From Henriciella aquimarina (GTDB lineage: Bacteria; Pseudomonadota; Alphaproteobacteria; Caulobacterales; Hyphomonadaceae), in assembly GCF_002088975.1 (NCBI RefSeq), contig NZ_NCST01000044.1, forward strand, positions 1 to 48,941: a stretch of 48,941 nucleotides of DNA. The letters are read 5' to 3'. The notes under the pieces were generated by a model. It saw nothing but the letters and a program-made list of their open reading frames with translations. It did no database searches and was not told the DNA's origin. The translations under genes and the position numbers were made by a program. Shown one piece after another: positions 36,427 through 45,538 of the stretch. Each line of letters opens with the position of its first letter. The stretch's first letter is position 1.

Positions 36427-38001
36427 ATGGACATTCGCCCGATGAGTACGGGCTCCTGGCTTCAGCGGCGCTACAAGGCCCTGGCCAGCACCATGAACCC
36501 GCCCGTCTTTTTCGGCGCCGGCGCGGTCGTGATCGCCTTCTGCATTTTCGGAGGCGGGTTCACCGGATATGCCGAAACCCTGTTTTCCAGCCTGCAGGCG
36601 GGCATCGCGCGCTATTTCGGCTGGTATTATGTCCTGCTCGTCACCGCCATTCTCGTCTTTTCGCTCTGGCTCGGCCTGTCGCGCGTCGGCAAGATCCGGA
36701 TCGGGGGCGCAGGCGCCAAACCTGAATTCAGCCGGCTGAGCTGGCTCGCCATGCTGTTTACCGCCGGGATGGGCATCGGGCTGGTCTTCTGGTCGGTCGC
36801 CGAACCGCTCACCCATTTCGATGCCCCGCGCGTCGCGGACTCGCAGTCGGAGGCGGCCGCCCGGGAGGCGATGCGGCTGACCTTCTTCCATTGGGGGCTG
36901 CATGCCTGGGCGATCTATTCCATGCTCGCCGTGGCGGTGGCCTATTTTCACTTCAACAAGGGGCTGCCGCTGGCGCCGCGCTCCATCCTGTATCCGTTTC
37001 TGGGCGAGCGCATCCATGGCTGGGCCGGCCATATCGTCGATATTCTCTGCACCGTCGGCACGCTGCTCGGCGTGGCGACCTCTCTGGGGCTCGGCGCGCA
37101 GCAGATCAATGCCGGGCTGAAGGCGCTCGCCGGGATTTCGCTCTCGGTCGGCACGCAGCTCACCCTGATCGCGATCATCACGCTGGTCGCCACCGTGTCC
37201 GTCGTCGCCGGGGTGAAGAACGGGATCCGCCAGCTCAGCCGGCTCAACGCGGTGCTGGCGCTCGTCCTGGTGGGCTTCGTCCTGCTGGCCGGGCCGTTCC
37301 TCTATATGCTGCGGCTCTTCGTGACGACGTTGGGGGAGTATCTGCAGGAACTGCCGGCGATGAGCCTCTATGTGAACACCGATCCGCAGGACACCTGGCA
37401 GGCCGACTGGACGCTGTTCTACTGGGGCTGGTGGATCTCGTGGTCGCCCTTCGTCGCCATCTTCGTCGCGCGCATCTCGACCGGGCGCACGCTTCGGGAT
37501 TTCGTGATGTCGGTGCTGATCGTGCCGGTGCTGGCGACCATGATCTGGCTGTCCATCTTTGGCGGGGCCGCGCTGCACCTGGAAAGCCGGGAAGGGGCCG
37601 CGCTGGTCAGCGAAGCCATTTCGACCCCGGCGACCGCGCTGCACAACCTGCTGGAGCACTTCCCGCTGACCGGCCTGATGCAGGCCGTGGCGACCGTTCT
37701 GATCACCATCTTCTTCATCACCTCCTCGGACTCCGGCTCGCTGGTCGATGACATGGTGACCTCGGGCGGACACCTGCATCCGCCGAAATGGCAGCGCATC
37801 TTCTGGGCGACCTCCGAGGGCGTGGCGGCCATGACGCTGCTGGTCGTCGGCGGGCTTCAGGCCATGCGAAATGCTTCTATCTCGCTCGGCCTGCCCATGT
37901 CGCTCGTCCTGATCGTCGCGATGGTAAGTCTGGTCCGGGCGTTGCCGCAGGATCCCCAGATCAGGCGGCCACGCAAGGGCGGCTCAGGCCCGGCGGCCTA
38001 G
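36427..38001 (+). CDS. BCCT-family betaine/choline/carnitine transporter
   Basis: The 524-residue inner-membrane protein has about 12 helices. Family hallmarks are MNPPVFFGAGAVVIAF near the start, GMGIGLVFWSVAEPLTHF, FFHWGLHAWAIYS and the tryptophan-rich FYWGWWISWSPFVAIFVARIS, which binds trimethylammonium groups. It likely imports glycine betaine or a related osmolyte by sodium or proton symport. Its TAG stop and the TamB stop share one CTAG at 37998-38001, so the genes converge tightly. An alternative start MSTGSW lies 15 bases inside. Confidence 0.93.
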   Translation: MDIRPMSTGSWLQRRYKALASTMNPPVFFGAGAVVIAFCIFGGGFTGYAETLFSSLQAGIARYFGWYYVLLVTAILVFSLWLGLSRVGKIRIGGAGAKPEFSRLSWLAMLFTAGMGIGLVFWSVAEPLTHFDAPRVADSQSEAAAREAMRLTFFHWGLHAWAIYSMLAVAVAYFHFNKGLPLAPRSILYPFLGERIHGWAGHIVDILCTVGTLLGVATSLGLGAQQINAGLKALAGISLSVGTQLTLIAIITLVATVSVVAGVKNGIRQLSRLNAVLALVLVGFVLLAGPFLYMLRLFVTTLGEYLQELPAMSLYVNTDPQDTWQADWTLFYWGWWISWSPFVAIFVARISTGRTLRDFVMSVLIVPVLATMIWLSIFGGAALHLESREGAALVSEAISTPATALHNLLEHFPLTGLMQAVATVLITIFFITSSDSGSLVDDMVTSGGHLHPPKWQRIFWATSEGVAAMTLLVVGGLQAMRNASISLGLPMSLVLIVAMVSLVRALPQDPQIRRPRKGGSGPAA

Positions 38002-41000
38002 TCGAAATCCCGCTTCCATTGCACAGAGAGCTGCTGGCCGTCTTCGGTGCTGGTCGCGGCTTCCACCTCGATATTGCTGAGCGGTTCCCACTCGATAGCC
38101 ACGCCGGGTGCGCCGGCGGCCCCCGAGCGAACCTCCAGATAGACATCTTCGGTGAGATACTTGCCGCTGGTCACCTGGACGTCGCCGCTGGAGCCGGACC
38201 CGAGATCGAAGGTGTCGAGGCCGAGGGCCTGTTCGAGCCCGCCCAGCAGGTCGAAGCCACCGCCGCCGGAGAGCTGGGCGAGGGCTGCGGCCAGACGGGC
38301 CGTCTCGAGCGCGGAGAGCTGTGTGGGCGAGCGTCCGAACAGCACGCGCGACAGGACTTCGTCTTCCGGCAGGACCGGATCGGAGGTCAGGCTGATGTCC
38401 GGACGGTCGATCGTGCCGGTCACGTTGAGGATCGCGGTGATATCGTCCTTGGCGTCGTGTACCGCGGAGATGTCGAGCCGTGACTGGCCGAGTTCCTGGG
38501 CCAGGCGAACCGTGCTGTCTGTAAAGCGGAAGCGCTTGCCGAGGAGGTCGAAGCGTCCGCGCACGACGCTGGCCTGTCCGGTAATGACCGGGTTGCCGAA
38601 GGAGCCGGTAATCTCTGCATCGAGGGCCAGTTCGGCATTCGCGCCGCGGCCGCTGACATTGATCTGGTCCGGCGCGGTCAGCGAGATGTCCAGCCGGGTC
38701 GCGGCTTCTTCCTGTTCTTCCTCGTCCTCGGACGTGCCGTCCTGCGGCTGGGTGAAGGAGACATCGAGCGTCGGCGGGCCGCCATCGGGCAGCTTGTCGA
38801 TATTGATCTTGCCTTCGTCGACGGTGAGGTCGCCGGTGACCTCAAGCAGGTCCGGCTTCTGGTTCATGGACATTGTGCCGCTGACCGTGGCCGAGCCTTC
38901 GCGGCGTTCGGTGACGACGAGCTTGTCGGCTGTGAGCTCGACATCGCTGCGGGCCGAGCCGTCGATCGCCATGGAGCCGCTGCCGCTCAGCGTGCCGCCG
39001 GAGCGTCCGCGCGCTTCCAGACTCTCCAGGGTGACACTGCCGCCACCAAGGGTTGTCTGTGCACGGATGTCCTGCAGCACCATGCCGAGATCGCCATGCT
39101 CGAAAACGCCTTCGCTGAGCGCCATCTGGCCCTCGAAGCTGTCATTGAGGTTGGGCAGGCGGCCGGAGACCTGGCCTTCGACGAGACCTTTCAGCACCAT
39201 TTGCGGCGGCACGACGAGAGCGGCGACAGCCTCGATCTGGCCGTCCAGCGTGGCATTGAAGGGGATGTCGCCGGACGGGTCACGCGTGATGAACGGAGCC
39301 GACGCCGAGGTCGTGACCGGGACTTCCGTATTGATCAGGGCGTCCAGGATATCGCTGTCCTGGGCGCGCAATTGAAGGTCGAGACGTTGGGGCTGGAGCT
39401 GCCCGTCGAGGAAGAGGTCGATGGGGCCGATCTCTGTTTCCGGACGGGCGACCGAGCTCAGCTCGGCCCTCAGCGGGCCGGCCAAGCCGCCTTCGGTCTC
39501 GCGGAAATCCACGCTGATATCCATGGCCCCGGTCAGGGCCTCGCGCCCGGCAAGGATGAGCAGCGGCGCAATGCGGAGGTCTTGGGCTTCGAGTTGCAGG
39601 CGCGTCTCGCCGCGGGTCGTCAGCTGCGGAGCGAGCGTCCCGTCGAGTGCGGCGAACCGGGCGGAAGCCTCGAACCCGTCCTCATGCTGAACGAAGCGGA
39701 TAGGCTCTTGCGTGGTCAGCGAGATGTCGCCGAGCAGCGCAGAGAGCGAGGCGGTGAGATCGGGTGCGCCCGAGCTGAGGCCTTTCACTTCGCCATCGAG
39801 ATCGACGCTCGTTTCGTAGTTCAGCTCATTAAGCTCGGTGCGCCCGTCCATATCGACCACGAAATTGATGGCCTCCGGTGTCCCGGTGGCACGCACGACG
39901 AGCGCATCGGCCTGGGCGGGGCCGAGGGCGACCGTGGCGAGTGTCGCATCGAGGGTGAGCTGTTCGCCCTCGACCTGGCCGGTGGCCTCGATGCTTCGCG
40001 CAGGCAGGCCGGCGGGCAGCTCGCCATTCACATCGAGATTGCCGCGCAGGGTGCTGAGCTTTCCGCCATTTGCGGAGAGGTTCGCCGCGGCGACAAGATC
40101 GCCCCACTCGCCTTCAAAGCCCTCAACCTGCCAGGCAGCGCCATCGAGAGTGAGGCCCGTGCGTGCGCTGAGCGGGCCAGTTTCAGTGTCGGCGTCCAGC
40201 GTGGTGTTGGCGCTGACGACGCCCTGGCGGTAGCGCCCGTCGCTCGCAAGGCGGACATTCTCGAAACTGAGCGGGCTGCGCGTGATGGCGGGCGCGTTGA
40301 GCTGGGTCTCGAAGCGCAGATTGTCGACCGGACCGTTGATCGTCGCGCGGCCCGTGAGGCCGCTCAGCGTCGCGCCTGCGACACCGGCTTCGCCGGCTTC
40401 AAGGTCTGCGGTGACCGACAGGATTTGATCGGCGGAGAGCCGGCCCGAGCCATCGAGCCGCAGCGTGCCGGTTTCGGCGGTGACGGCTGAGAGCTTCAGC
40501 GCGCCATCGGCCATAAGCTCGCCATTGGCGGTGATCCGGGCCTGGCCGTCGCTCCAGTCGCTGACGGGGCGCGGCAGTTCGCCGAGATTACTGGCATTGA
40601 TGCGCGTTTCGAAAGTGGTGCGGCGGTCGCCGGTTCGGCTGGCCTTGAACTGGCCATTCGCCTTGACCGGACGGGCGAGACCGGCGGCAGCGCCATCGAG
40701 CTGGAAGCTGCCGGCCAGTTCGGCGCCGAGCGGCTGTTGCAGCGTTGCGGTGCCGGCGGCGCTGATCCGGGCCGCCTTGCCGCGCACGCTCAGCTCGCGC
40801 ATGGCAAGCGCGCGTTCGGAGAGGTCATAGCTGAGATTCGTCGACACGACAGGCGCGGCGCCGGCTAGCTTGCCGGCCATGCCGGGCAGGGTGGCGCCTT
40901 CGCCGGTGAGGGTCGTGTTTACAAGCACCTGGCCCTGGTCATAGACGGCTTTAAGCGGGCCGGAGACGGTCTCGGCGGCAAAGCTCGGCACGTCGACGGC

Positions 41001-42161
41001 GTCGGCCTCGATGGTGCCGTCAAAGCGGACAGAGCCGGCATCGTACACGGCCGTCCCGTCCAGCAGGGCGCTGCCGACGGAGATGGAATCGGAGCCGGCA
41101 TAGCGGTCGGGCCGGTCGGCTCTCAGGCGCAGGTCGGCACTGTAGACGCCGGACCTGTCCTGCCGGGCGCGGGCTTCCAGATTGAGCCCTTCGGCCCGGG
41201 CGTCGAGATCGAGGACGGGCTGGCTGCCATCCTCGCGCAGGATCGCGCCGTCAATGGTGAGTTCGTCGCCCAGCGTGTCGGCAATCCGGGCGGTCAGCGG
41301 GTGGCGGGCCGGATGGGCGTCGATGTTGAAGGCGATGGTCTCGTTTTCCGATTGCGCGTCGATGCTGATCAGAGACTGCTCTGAAACAGCGATCTCGCCA
41401 TCGGCCTGCCATGTCTCCAGCGTGCCGTCGGCGTCGAGCCGGGCGTTCAGCGACTGGCCGGGCTGCAGCCGGGCAAGCGAGGCGAACAGGCCGCCGGCCG
41501 GGCCGTCGAGGGCGAGATTGCCGCGCACGCGGAAATCCTCAGACCAGGTGAGGTCGGCAGTCAGCCGGTCACCGTCGCCTTCAAGCGGCAGGACGGCCAG
41601 TTCGGTGCGCCCGCCATCGCGGCCAAGCCGGCCCTGGCCATTGATCTCCAGCGAGAGCGGGCGGGGCAGGACGCCCTCATCGGTGCGCACCTCGCCAATC
41701 CTCAGCGTCTCGATCTTGCCCGCGCGCAGCGGCATGGTGCCGCTCCCGGAGGAAGACTGGCCAGACGACACAAGCACCGGGCGGCGCATGACATGGATAA
41801 GGTCTGCCTCAAGCGCCTCGACCCAGAGTGATCGCTTGCGCAGGGCCAGCGGCTTCCAGTCGGCCAGCACATTCTCCGCCTCGAGCCAGATGCCATCCTC
41901 GTCGGCCACGGTCAGGCGCTCGATCCGGAAGGTGCCCAGCAGGTCACCGCTCAGCCCCTCGATCTCGATATCCTGGCCGGACGGGTCGGCGGCTTCGATG
42001 CGGGCTTCGACAAAGTTGCGCCCGATGGAGGATTGTGCGGCAAATCTCAGCGCAAGCAGGATCACGACCAGCAGGCCGACAAGCCCGGCCAGGGCGATCA
42101 GGCCCCATTTCACGAGGGGGCGGCGTTTGCGCGCGGTCTGCTGCTCTCCGGTGTCGGTCAT
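37998..42161 (-). CDS. tamB: TamB translocation and assembly module protein
   Basis: The 1387-residue protein is anchored by one N-terminal helix (GLIALAGLVGLLVVILLAL) and is otherwise a long periplasmic beta-rich protein. It has many repeated strands and a C-terminal DUF490-type domain (GNPVITGQASVVRGRFDLLG, RFRFTDSTVRLAQ, GTIDRPDISLTSDP). TamB spans the periplasm and works with TamA in outer-membrane lipid and protein transport. The start overlaps the TamA stop, so the pair is coupled. The length is in the normal range for TamB. Confidence 0.94.
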   Translation of the reverse strand: MTDTGEQQTARKRRPLVKWGLIALAGLVGLLVVILLALRFAAQSSIGRNFVEARIEAADPSGQDIEIEGLSGDLLGTFRIERLTVADEDGIWLEAENVLADWKPLALRKRSLWVEALEADLIHVMRRPVLVSSGQSSSGSGTMPLRAGKIETLRIGEVRTDEGVLPRPLSLEINGQGRLGRDGGRTELAVLPLEGDGDRLTADLTWSEDFRVRGNLALDGPAGGLFASLARLQPGQSLNARLDADGTLETWQADGEIAVSEQSLISIDAQSENETIAFNIDAHPARHPLTARIADTLGDELTIDGAILREDGSQPVLDLDARAEGLNLEARARQDRSGVYSADLRLRADRPDRYAGSDSISVGSALLDGTAVYDAGSVRFDGTIEADAVDVPSFAAETVSGPLKAVYDQGQVLVNTTLTGEGATLPGMAGKLAGAAPVVSTNLSYDLSERALAMRELSVRGKAARISAAGTATLQQPLGAELAGSFQLDGAAAGLARPVKANGQFKASRTGDRRTTFETRINASNLGELPRPVSDWSDGQARITANGELMADGALKLSAVTAETGTLRLDGSGRLSADQILSVTADLEAGEAGVAGATLSGLTGRATINGPVDNLRFETQLNAPAITRSPLSFENVRLASDGRYRQGVVSANTTLDADTETGPLSARTGLTLDGAAWQVEGFEGEWGDLVAAANLSANGGKLSTLRGNLDVNGELPAGLPARSIEATGQVEGEQLTLDATLATVALGPAQADALVVRATGTPEAINFVVDMDGRTELNELNYETSVDLDGEVKGLSSGAPDLTASLSALLGDISLTTQEPIRFVQHEDGFEASARFAALDGTLAPQLTTRGETRLQLEAQDLRIAPLLILAGREALTGAMDISVDFRETEGGLAGPLRAELSSVARPETEIGPIDLFLDGQLQPQRLDLQLRAQDSDILDALINTEVPVTTSASAPFITRDPSGDIPFNATLDGQIEAVAALVVPPQMVLKGLVEGQVSGRLPNLNDSFEGQMALSEGVFEHGDLGMVLQDIRAQTTLGGGSVTLESLEARGRSGGTLSGSGSMAIDGSARSDVELTADKLVVTERREGSATVSGTMSMNQKPDLLEVTGDLTVDEGKINIDKLPDGGPPTLDVSFTQPQDGTSEDEEEQEEAATRLDISLTAPDQINVSGRGANAELALDAEITGSFGNPVITGQASVVRGRFDLLGKRFRFTDSTVRLAQELGQSRLDISAVHDAKDDITAILNVTGTIDRPDISLTSDPVLPEDEVLSRVLFGRSPTQLSALETARLAAALAQLSGGGGFDLLGGLEQALGLDTFDLGSGSSGDVQVTSGKYLTEDVYLEVRSGAAGAPGVAIEWEPLSNIEVEAATSTEDGQQLSVQWKRDFD

Positions 42162-43930
42162 CAGAACGCCTGCCCGATGGAGATGTAGACCTGGACGGGA
42201 TCGTCAAAATCGGTCGGGTTCAGCGGCGCGGCGACATCGAGCCGGATGGGGCCCGCCGGGGTGGAATAGCGCACACCGATGCCGGCACCGTACCGGGCTT
42301 CATTGAAGTCCGAGAATTCCTCGGTCGAGACATTGCCGGCATCGACAAAGGCGACGACGCCGATCTTTTCCCGGATCGCATAGCGCGCCTCGAGCGAGGC
42401 CTCGATGAGCGACTTGCCGCCCAGCGGTGTGCCATCCTCGGCGCGTGGGCCGATGCCCTGATAGGCATAGCCGCGCACACTGCCGCCGCCGCCGGAATAG
42501 AAGCGGGTGTCGACCGGCAGGTTGGCGGCGCTCGCCCCTGTGACGGCCCCGGCCTTGAACCGTCCGGCGAGCACGAATTTGCGGGCCTCGTCGAACGGGA
42601 AATAGGCGCTGATCTGCGCGACGGAGCGGACATAGGGCGTGGTCTCGTCGCCGAACGTATAGCTCGGTTCGACGCGGCCATTCAGCCGCCAGCCCTTGCG
42701 CGGATCGAGCAGGCTGTCGGTCTTGTCGAGACGCCCGTCGGCGAAGACCGACAGGATCTGCAGGTCGCGCTCGCCATATTCGTCTTCTTCGTGGGCAAGC
42801 TCGCCATTCACGCCATAGGAGTAGGTGAAGTCCGGGCTCTGGACGACTTCGAAGGCGGCGCCGAGCGTGAAGGCCTGGCGGTCATAGGCGTCGGTCAGTT
42901 CCTGGATCAGGGCGGTGTTGAGCACAAGGCCGCGGCCATAGCCGAACTGGTTGGGCCGGCGCCAGGTCACATCGAGGGCCTGCTTCATCTCCGCCATGGT
43001 CAGCTCGGTCGTCAGCGTGTCGCCCCGGCGCATCAGGTTGCGGCGGGTGAATTCGGCATTGAGACCGGCGCCTTCATTGGTCGAATAGCTGGCGCCGAAG
43101 GCGATGGTGTGGCGCGGACGTTCGGTAAGGGTGACGTGAACATCGCGGATCTCGTCGCCGGACTCGGTCGTCCCGCTCGGTTCATCGGCGAGCGAAGCGC
43201 GGGCCACCTTGAACATGCGCGTTTCGGCCAGACGCGTGTTGAAGGCCGACAGGGCGTCGGGCGAATAGATCTCGCCCTCCTCATACGGAACAAGCTGGTG
43301 AAGATATTTCGTCTTGGTGACCAGCTCCTCGCCGTCCGGGAACGTGGTTTCACCCAGCTGCACGCGCGGGCCGGAATGGACGATATAGGTCACCGCAAGC
43401 GTCTCGGCCTCGCGGTCGCCGATCACGCGGCGTTCGCGGACTTCGGCGAAGGGATAGCCCTCATTGCGCAGGGTCGAGGTGATCCAGCGTTCCGCGTCGA
43501 TGACTTCGGACGGGATGGCCGGGCGGCCGGCGCGCACGGGCAGGTCCTGACGGATCTCCGAAAGGGACTCCTCGCGCGGGGCCGGGGTGTCGAATTCGAC
43601 GGTGACGGTTTCGAGTGAAAAGGACGGCCCCGGATCGACGCGCAGGCGCGCGGCCGGCGGCTCGGTGCTCTCGATGCTGAGGTCGATGCGCGGATCATAA
43701 TGGCCAAGGCTGTTGAGCTTGCCGCGGACGGCATCGGCTGCCCGGCGCCCCTGACGGCGCGCCTCCAGCTGGGTTTCCGGCGTGCTCTCGTCGGGCAGCG
43801 CGTCGCGCACGGCCTGTTCGATGTCCCCGGTGACATAGTCGCCGGTGAACTCCACCTGCACGCTCGCGGCTGCCGCGGGCAGGGCGGGCAGGAGGACCGC
43901 GGCGATGAGAGCTGTTGTGTATCGTGCCAT
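42161..43930 (-). CDS. tamA: TamA outer-membrane assembly factor (BamA/Omp85 family)
   Basis: The 589-residue protein has a signal peptide (LIAAVLLPALPAAAA), three POTRA-like domains (about 25-260) and a C-terminal 16-strand barrel domain. The barrel contains DTRFYSGGGGSVRGYAYQG (the RGY motif of Omp85 proteins) and ends DPVQVYISIGQAF with a terminal Phe. It acts with TamB. The ATG at 43930 is the natural start before the signal peptide. Confidence 0.95.
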   Translation of the reverse strand: MARYTTALIAAVLLPALPAAAASVQVEFTGDYVTGDIEQAVRDALPDESTPETQLEARRQGRRAADAVRGKLNSLGHYDPRIDLSIESTEPPAARLRVDPGPSFSLETVTVEFDTPAPREESLSEIRQDLPVRAGRPAIPSEVIDAERWITSTLRNEGYPFAEVRERRVIGDREAETLAVTYIVHSGPRVQLGETTFPDGEELVTKTKYLHQLVPYEEGEIYSPDALSAFNTRLAETRMFKVARASLADEPSGTTESGDEIRDVHVTLTERPRHTIAFGASYSTNEGAGLNAEFTRRNLMRRGDTLTTELTMAEMKQALDVTWRRPNQFGYGRGLVLNTALIQELTDAYDRQAFTLGAAFEVVQSPDFTYSYGVNGELAHEEDEYGERDLQILSVFADGRLDKTDSLLDPRKGWRLNGRVEPSYTFGDETTPYVRSVAQISAYFPFDEARKFVLAGRFKAGAVTGASAANLPVDTRFYSGGGGSVRGYAYQGIGPRAEDGTPLGGKSLIEASLEARYAIREKIGVVAFVDAGNVSTEEFSDFNEARYGAGIGVRYSTPAGPIRLDVAAPLNPTDFDDPVQVYISIGQAF

Positions 43931-44310
43931 TCAATTCAAACCGGGCTGAGACAGCGTGTAACCAGCCATGCAAGTTCCGCACTAATCACGGCAGAACGAG
44001 GACAAGACTGTATATGGTTGCAAACGCGGGTAAAAACCAATGTTTACAGCATCAGACAGGGCGGTAAGGCGTGGCTGGCCAGTCTTTCTGAAGCCGGTGG
44101 TCCGGGCGGGAGAGGCAGGGGCGTTCCATGAGGCGGGCCTTCATTCTGAAGCTGTAATCGCACGCGCACAGTGTCACAGAGAAACATAGAATTCGTTACC
44201 GGTACGGATGGACTTGCGTGGAGTGTGCATGCGCGTTCAATCTCCGTCCCGGTCAGGGTTTAACGCGCCGGGCGCGTGTTTCCGTCGCTGATCTTTCGAG
44301 GGGGCCTATC
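43931..44310. promoter_or_regulatory. Divergent intergenic region between tamA and the PPTase gene
   Basis: These 380 bases should hold promoters for the leftward tamA-tamB operon and the rightward phosphopantetheinyl transferase gene. The stretch around 44010-44055 is more AT-rich than its surroundings. No confident promoter, hairpin or small gene was recognised. GAGGGGG at 44299-44305 is the ribosome site of the PPTase gene. Confidence 0.35.
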
Positions 44311-44952
44311 ATGAACCGTTCCGCCGCGCCTGTCTGGAGACTGGCCGACCGGCGCGAGGAAAGCCGGACGTTCAGCCCCATCGGGGCGGAGGAGGCCGCG
44401 CGCGTGGAGCGCTTACGGGACGCGGAGACAGCGCAGGATTTTCTCCATGCCCGGTTTCTCCTGCGGCAGCTCGCCGGCGAGATGCTTGGCTGTTCGCCGG
44501 CCTCTGTCAGCCTTGAGGGGCATGACGATGCCCCGCCCCGGCTGGTGGACGCGCCGGCCATGGGGGTGTCCTGGTCGCGCTCGGGGCCGCTCGCGCTGGC
44601 GGCTCTTTATCCGGGTGGACGCGTCGGGGCGGATCTTGAGCGTGTGCGGCCCATCCGTTTCGAGCCGATGCTGGACATGATCGCGCAGGCATCCGAGCGG
44701 GCCGCGGTGCTGGAAGGCGCGGATGAAGCCGACGCGCGCCTTGCTTTCTACCGGCTGTGGTGTGCGAAGGAAGCGGTCCTGAAATGGCAGGGGACCGGGC
44801 TCCGGGGCGGGGCGAAGACGGTAACAATCCCCGAGAGTTTCATCCGTGGGGAAACCGACAGGATGCAGATCGAACAGGCGGGTATCCCGCTGACGCTCCA
44901 TCTGCTGCAAACGCCCCCCGACCGGGTGGCGGCGCTCGCCTTCAGCCGTTGA
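44311..44952 (+). CDS. Sfp-type 4'-phosphopantetheinyl transferase (PfaE-like by context)
   Basis: The 213-residue enzyme moves the phosphopantetheine arm of CoA to acyl carrier proteins. The two family motifs are present: GADLERV (GVDIE type, Mg2+ binding) near residue 107 and WCAKEAVLKWQGTGL (W-x-x-KEA-x-x-K) near 150. The ATG at 44311 has GAGGGGG 5 bases upstream; the longer frame to 44218 is rejected. It converges on the GNAT gene with an 11-base overlap and lies next to a PfaC-like gene. PUFA synthases need such an enzyme (PfaE), so activating that synthase is the likely role. Confidence 0.9.
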   Translation: MNRSAAPVWRLADRREESRTFSPIGAEEAARVERLRDAETAQDFLHARFLLRQLAGEMLGCSPASVSLEGHDDAPPRLVDAPAMGVSWSRSGPLALAALYPGGRVGADLERVRPIRFEPMLDMIAQASERAAVLEGADEADARLAFYRLWCAKEAVLKWQGTGLRGGAKTVTIPESFIRGETDRMQIEQAGIPLTLHLLQTPPDRVAALAFSR

Positions 44953-45538
44953 AGACGGGGCCGAACATCCAGCCGGCGAGCGACTCGCCATTGGTGTGGC
45001 GCGTATCGCGCATGTCAAAGATCATCAGCGCGACTTCGCCGGAGGCGCGGCCCGAAGCCAGACCTTCGCGCACGGTGTCGAACCCCATGGAGGCATAGAA
45101 GTCGCGCAGGGCCGGATCGGCCAGGACGGCGATATAGCGCCGCTTCTCCCGGGCCACGAAATCGAGCACGGCGCGCATCACCGGCTCCAGCAGGTTCGAG
45201 CCCTTGCGCACAGGCGTCGTGACAAGGTTCGCCACGATGACGGCGCCATGATCGGGCCGCGGCAGCGTGTTGCGCAGGTCGTAGACGTCATAGGCGCTCG
45301 CCGGCGTCATGGGCGAGACCGGGATGACCTGCGCGCTGGCGACGAGATCGGCGGCGTCGAAGAGGGCAAATGTCACCCCATGGCGATCATGCTCATGCGC
45401 CACGCGGCGAGCTTCATGATCGGCGCCCGCCACAGGGCCTTGTCCACCTGTGCAGAGCGCCCGGTAACGCTGATGCTGCACCAGGGGCAGGGTGCGCTCG
45501 TCGACGACGATCAGTTCGACTTTATTCGTAACGGTCAT
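44942..45538 (-). CDS. GNAT-fold acyltransferase-like protein overlapping the PUFA synthase gene
   Basis: The 198-residue protein looks like a GNAT or autoinducer-synthase/FeeM-like fold: VQHQRYRALC near the N-terminus, FALFDAADLVASAQVIP, then a central GAVIVANLVTTPVRKGSNLLEPVMRA and RRYIAVLADPALRDFYASMGF. FeeM-type proteins join acyl groups carried on ACP to amino acids; the similarity here is a pattern impression only. Its ATG overlaps the end of the PfaC-like gene by 17 bases, so it is probably co-translated and may release or use the PUFA product. A GTG at 45541 is also possible. Confidence 0.65.
   Translation of the reverse strand: MTVTNKVELIVVDERTLPLVQHQRYRALCTGGQGPVAGADHEARRVAHEHDRHGVTFALFDAADLVASAQVIPVSPMTPASAYDVYDLRNTLPRPDHGAVIVANLVTTPVRKGSNLLEPVMRAVLDFVAREKRRYIAVLADPALRDFYASMGFDTVREGLASGRASGEVALMIFDMRDTRHTNGESLAGWMFGPVFNG

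Noticed and set aside
36409..37779. Long minus-strand open frame (456 codons) over the BCCT gene
   Set aside because: Its product is rich in Arg, His, Asp and Gln without any domain, as expected of an antisense shadow in GC-rich DNA; the BCCT protein on the other strand is clear.
39096..40490. Long plus-strand open frames over tamB and tamA (also 41182-42306 and 41828-43618)
   Set aside because: They are low-complexity antisense translations of real genes with no motif or ribosome site.
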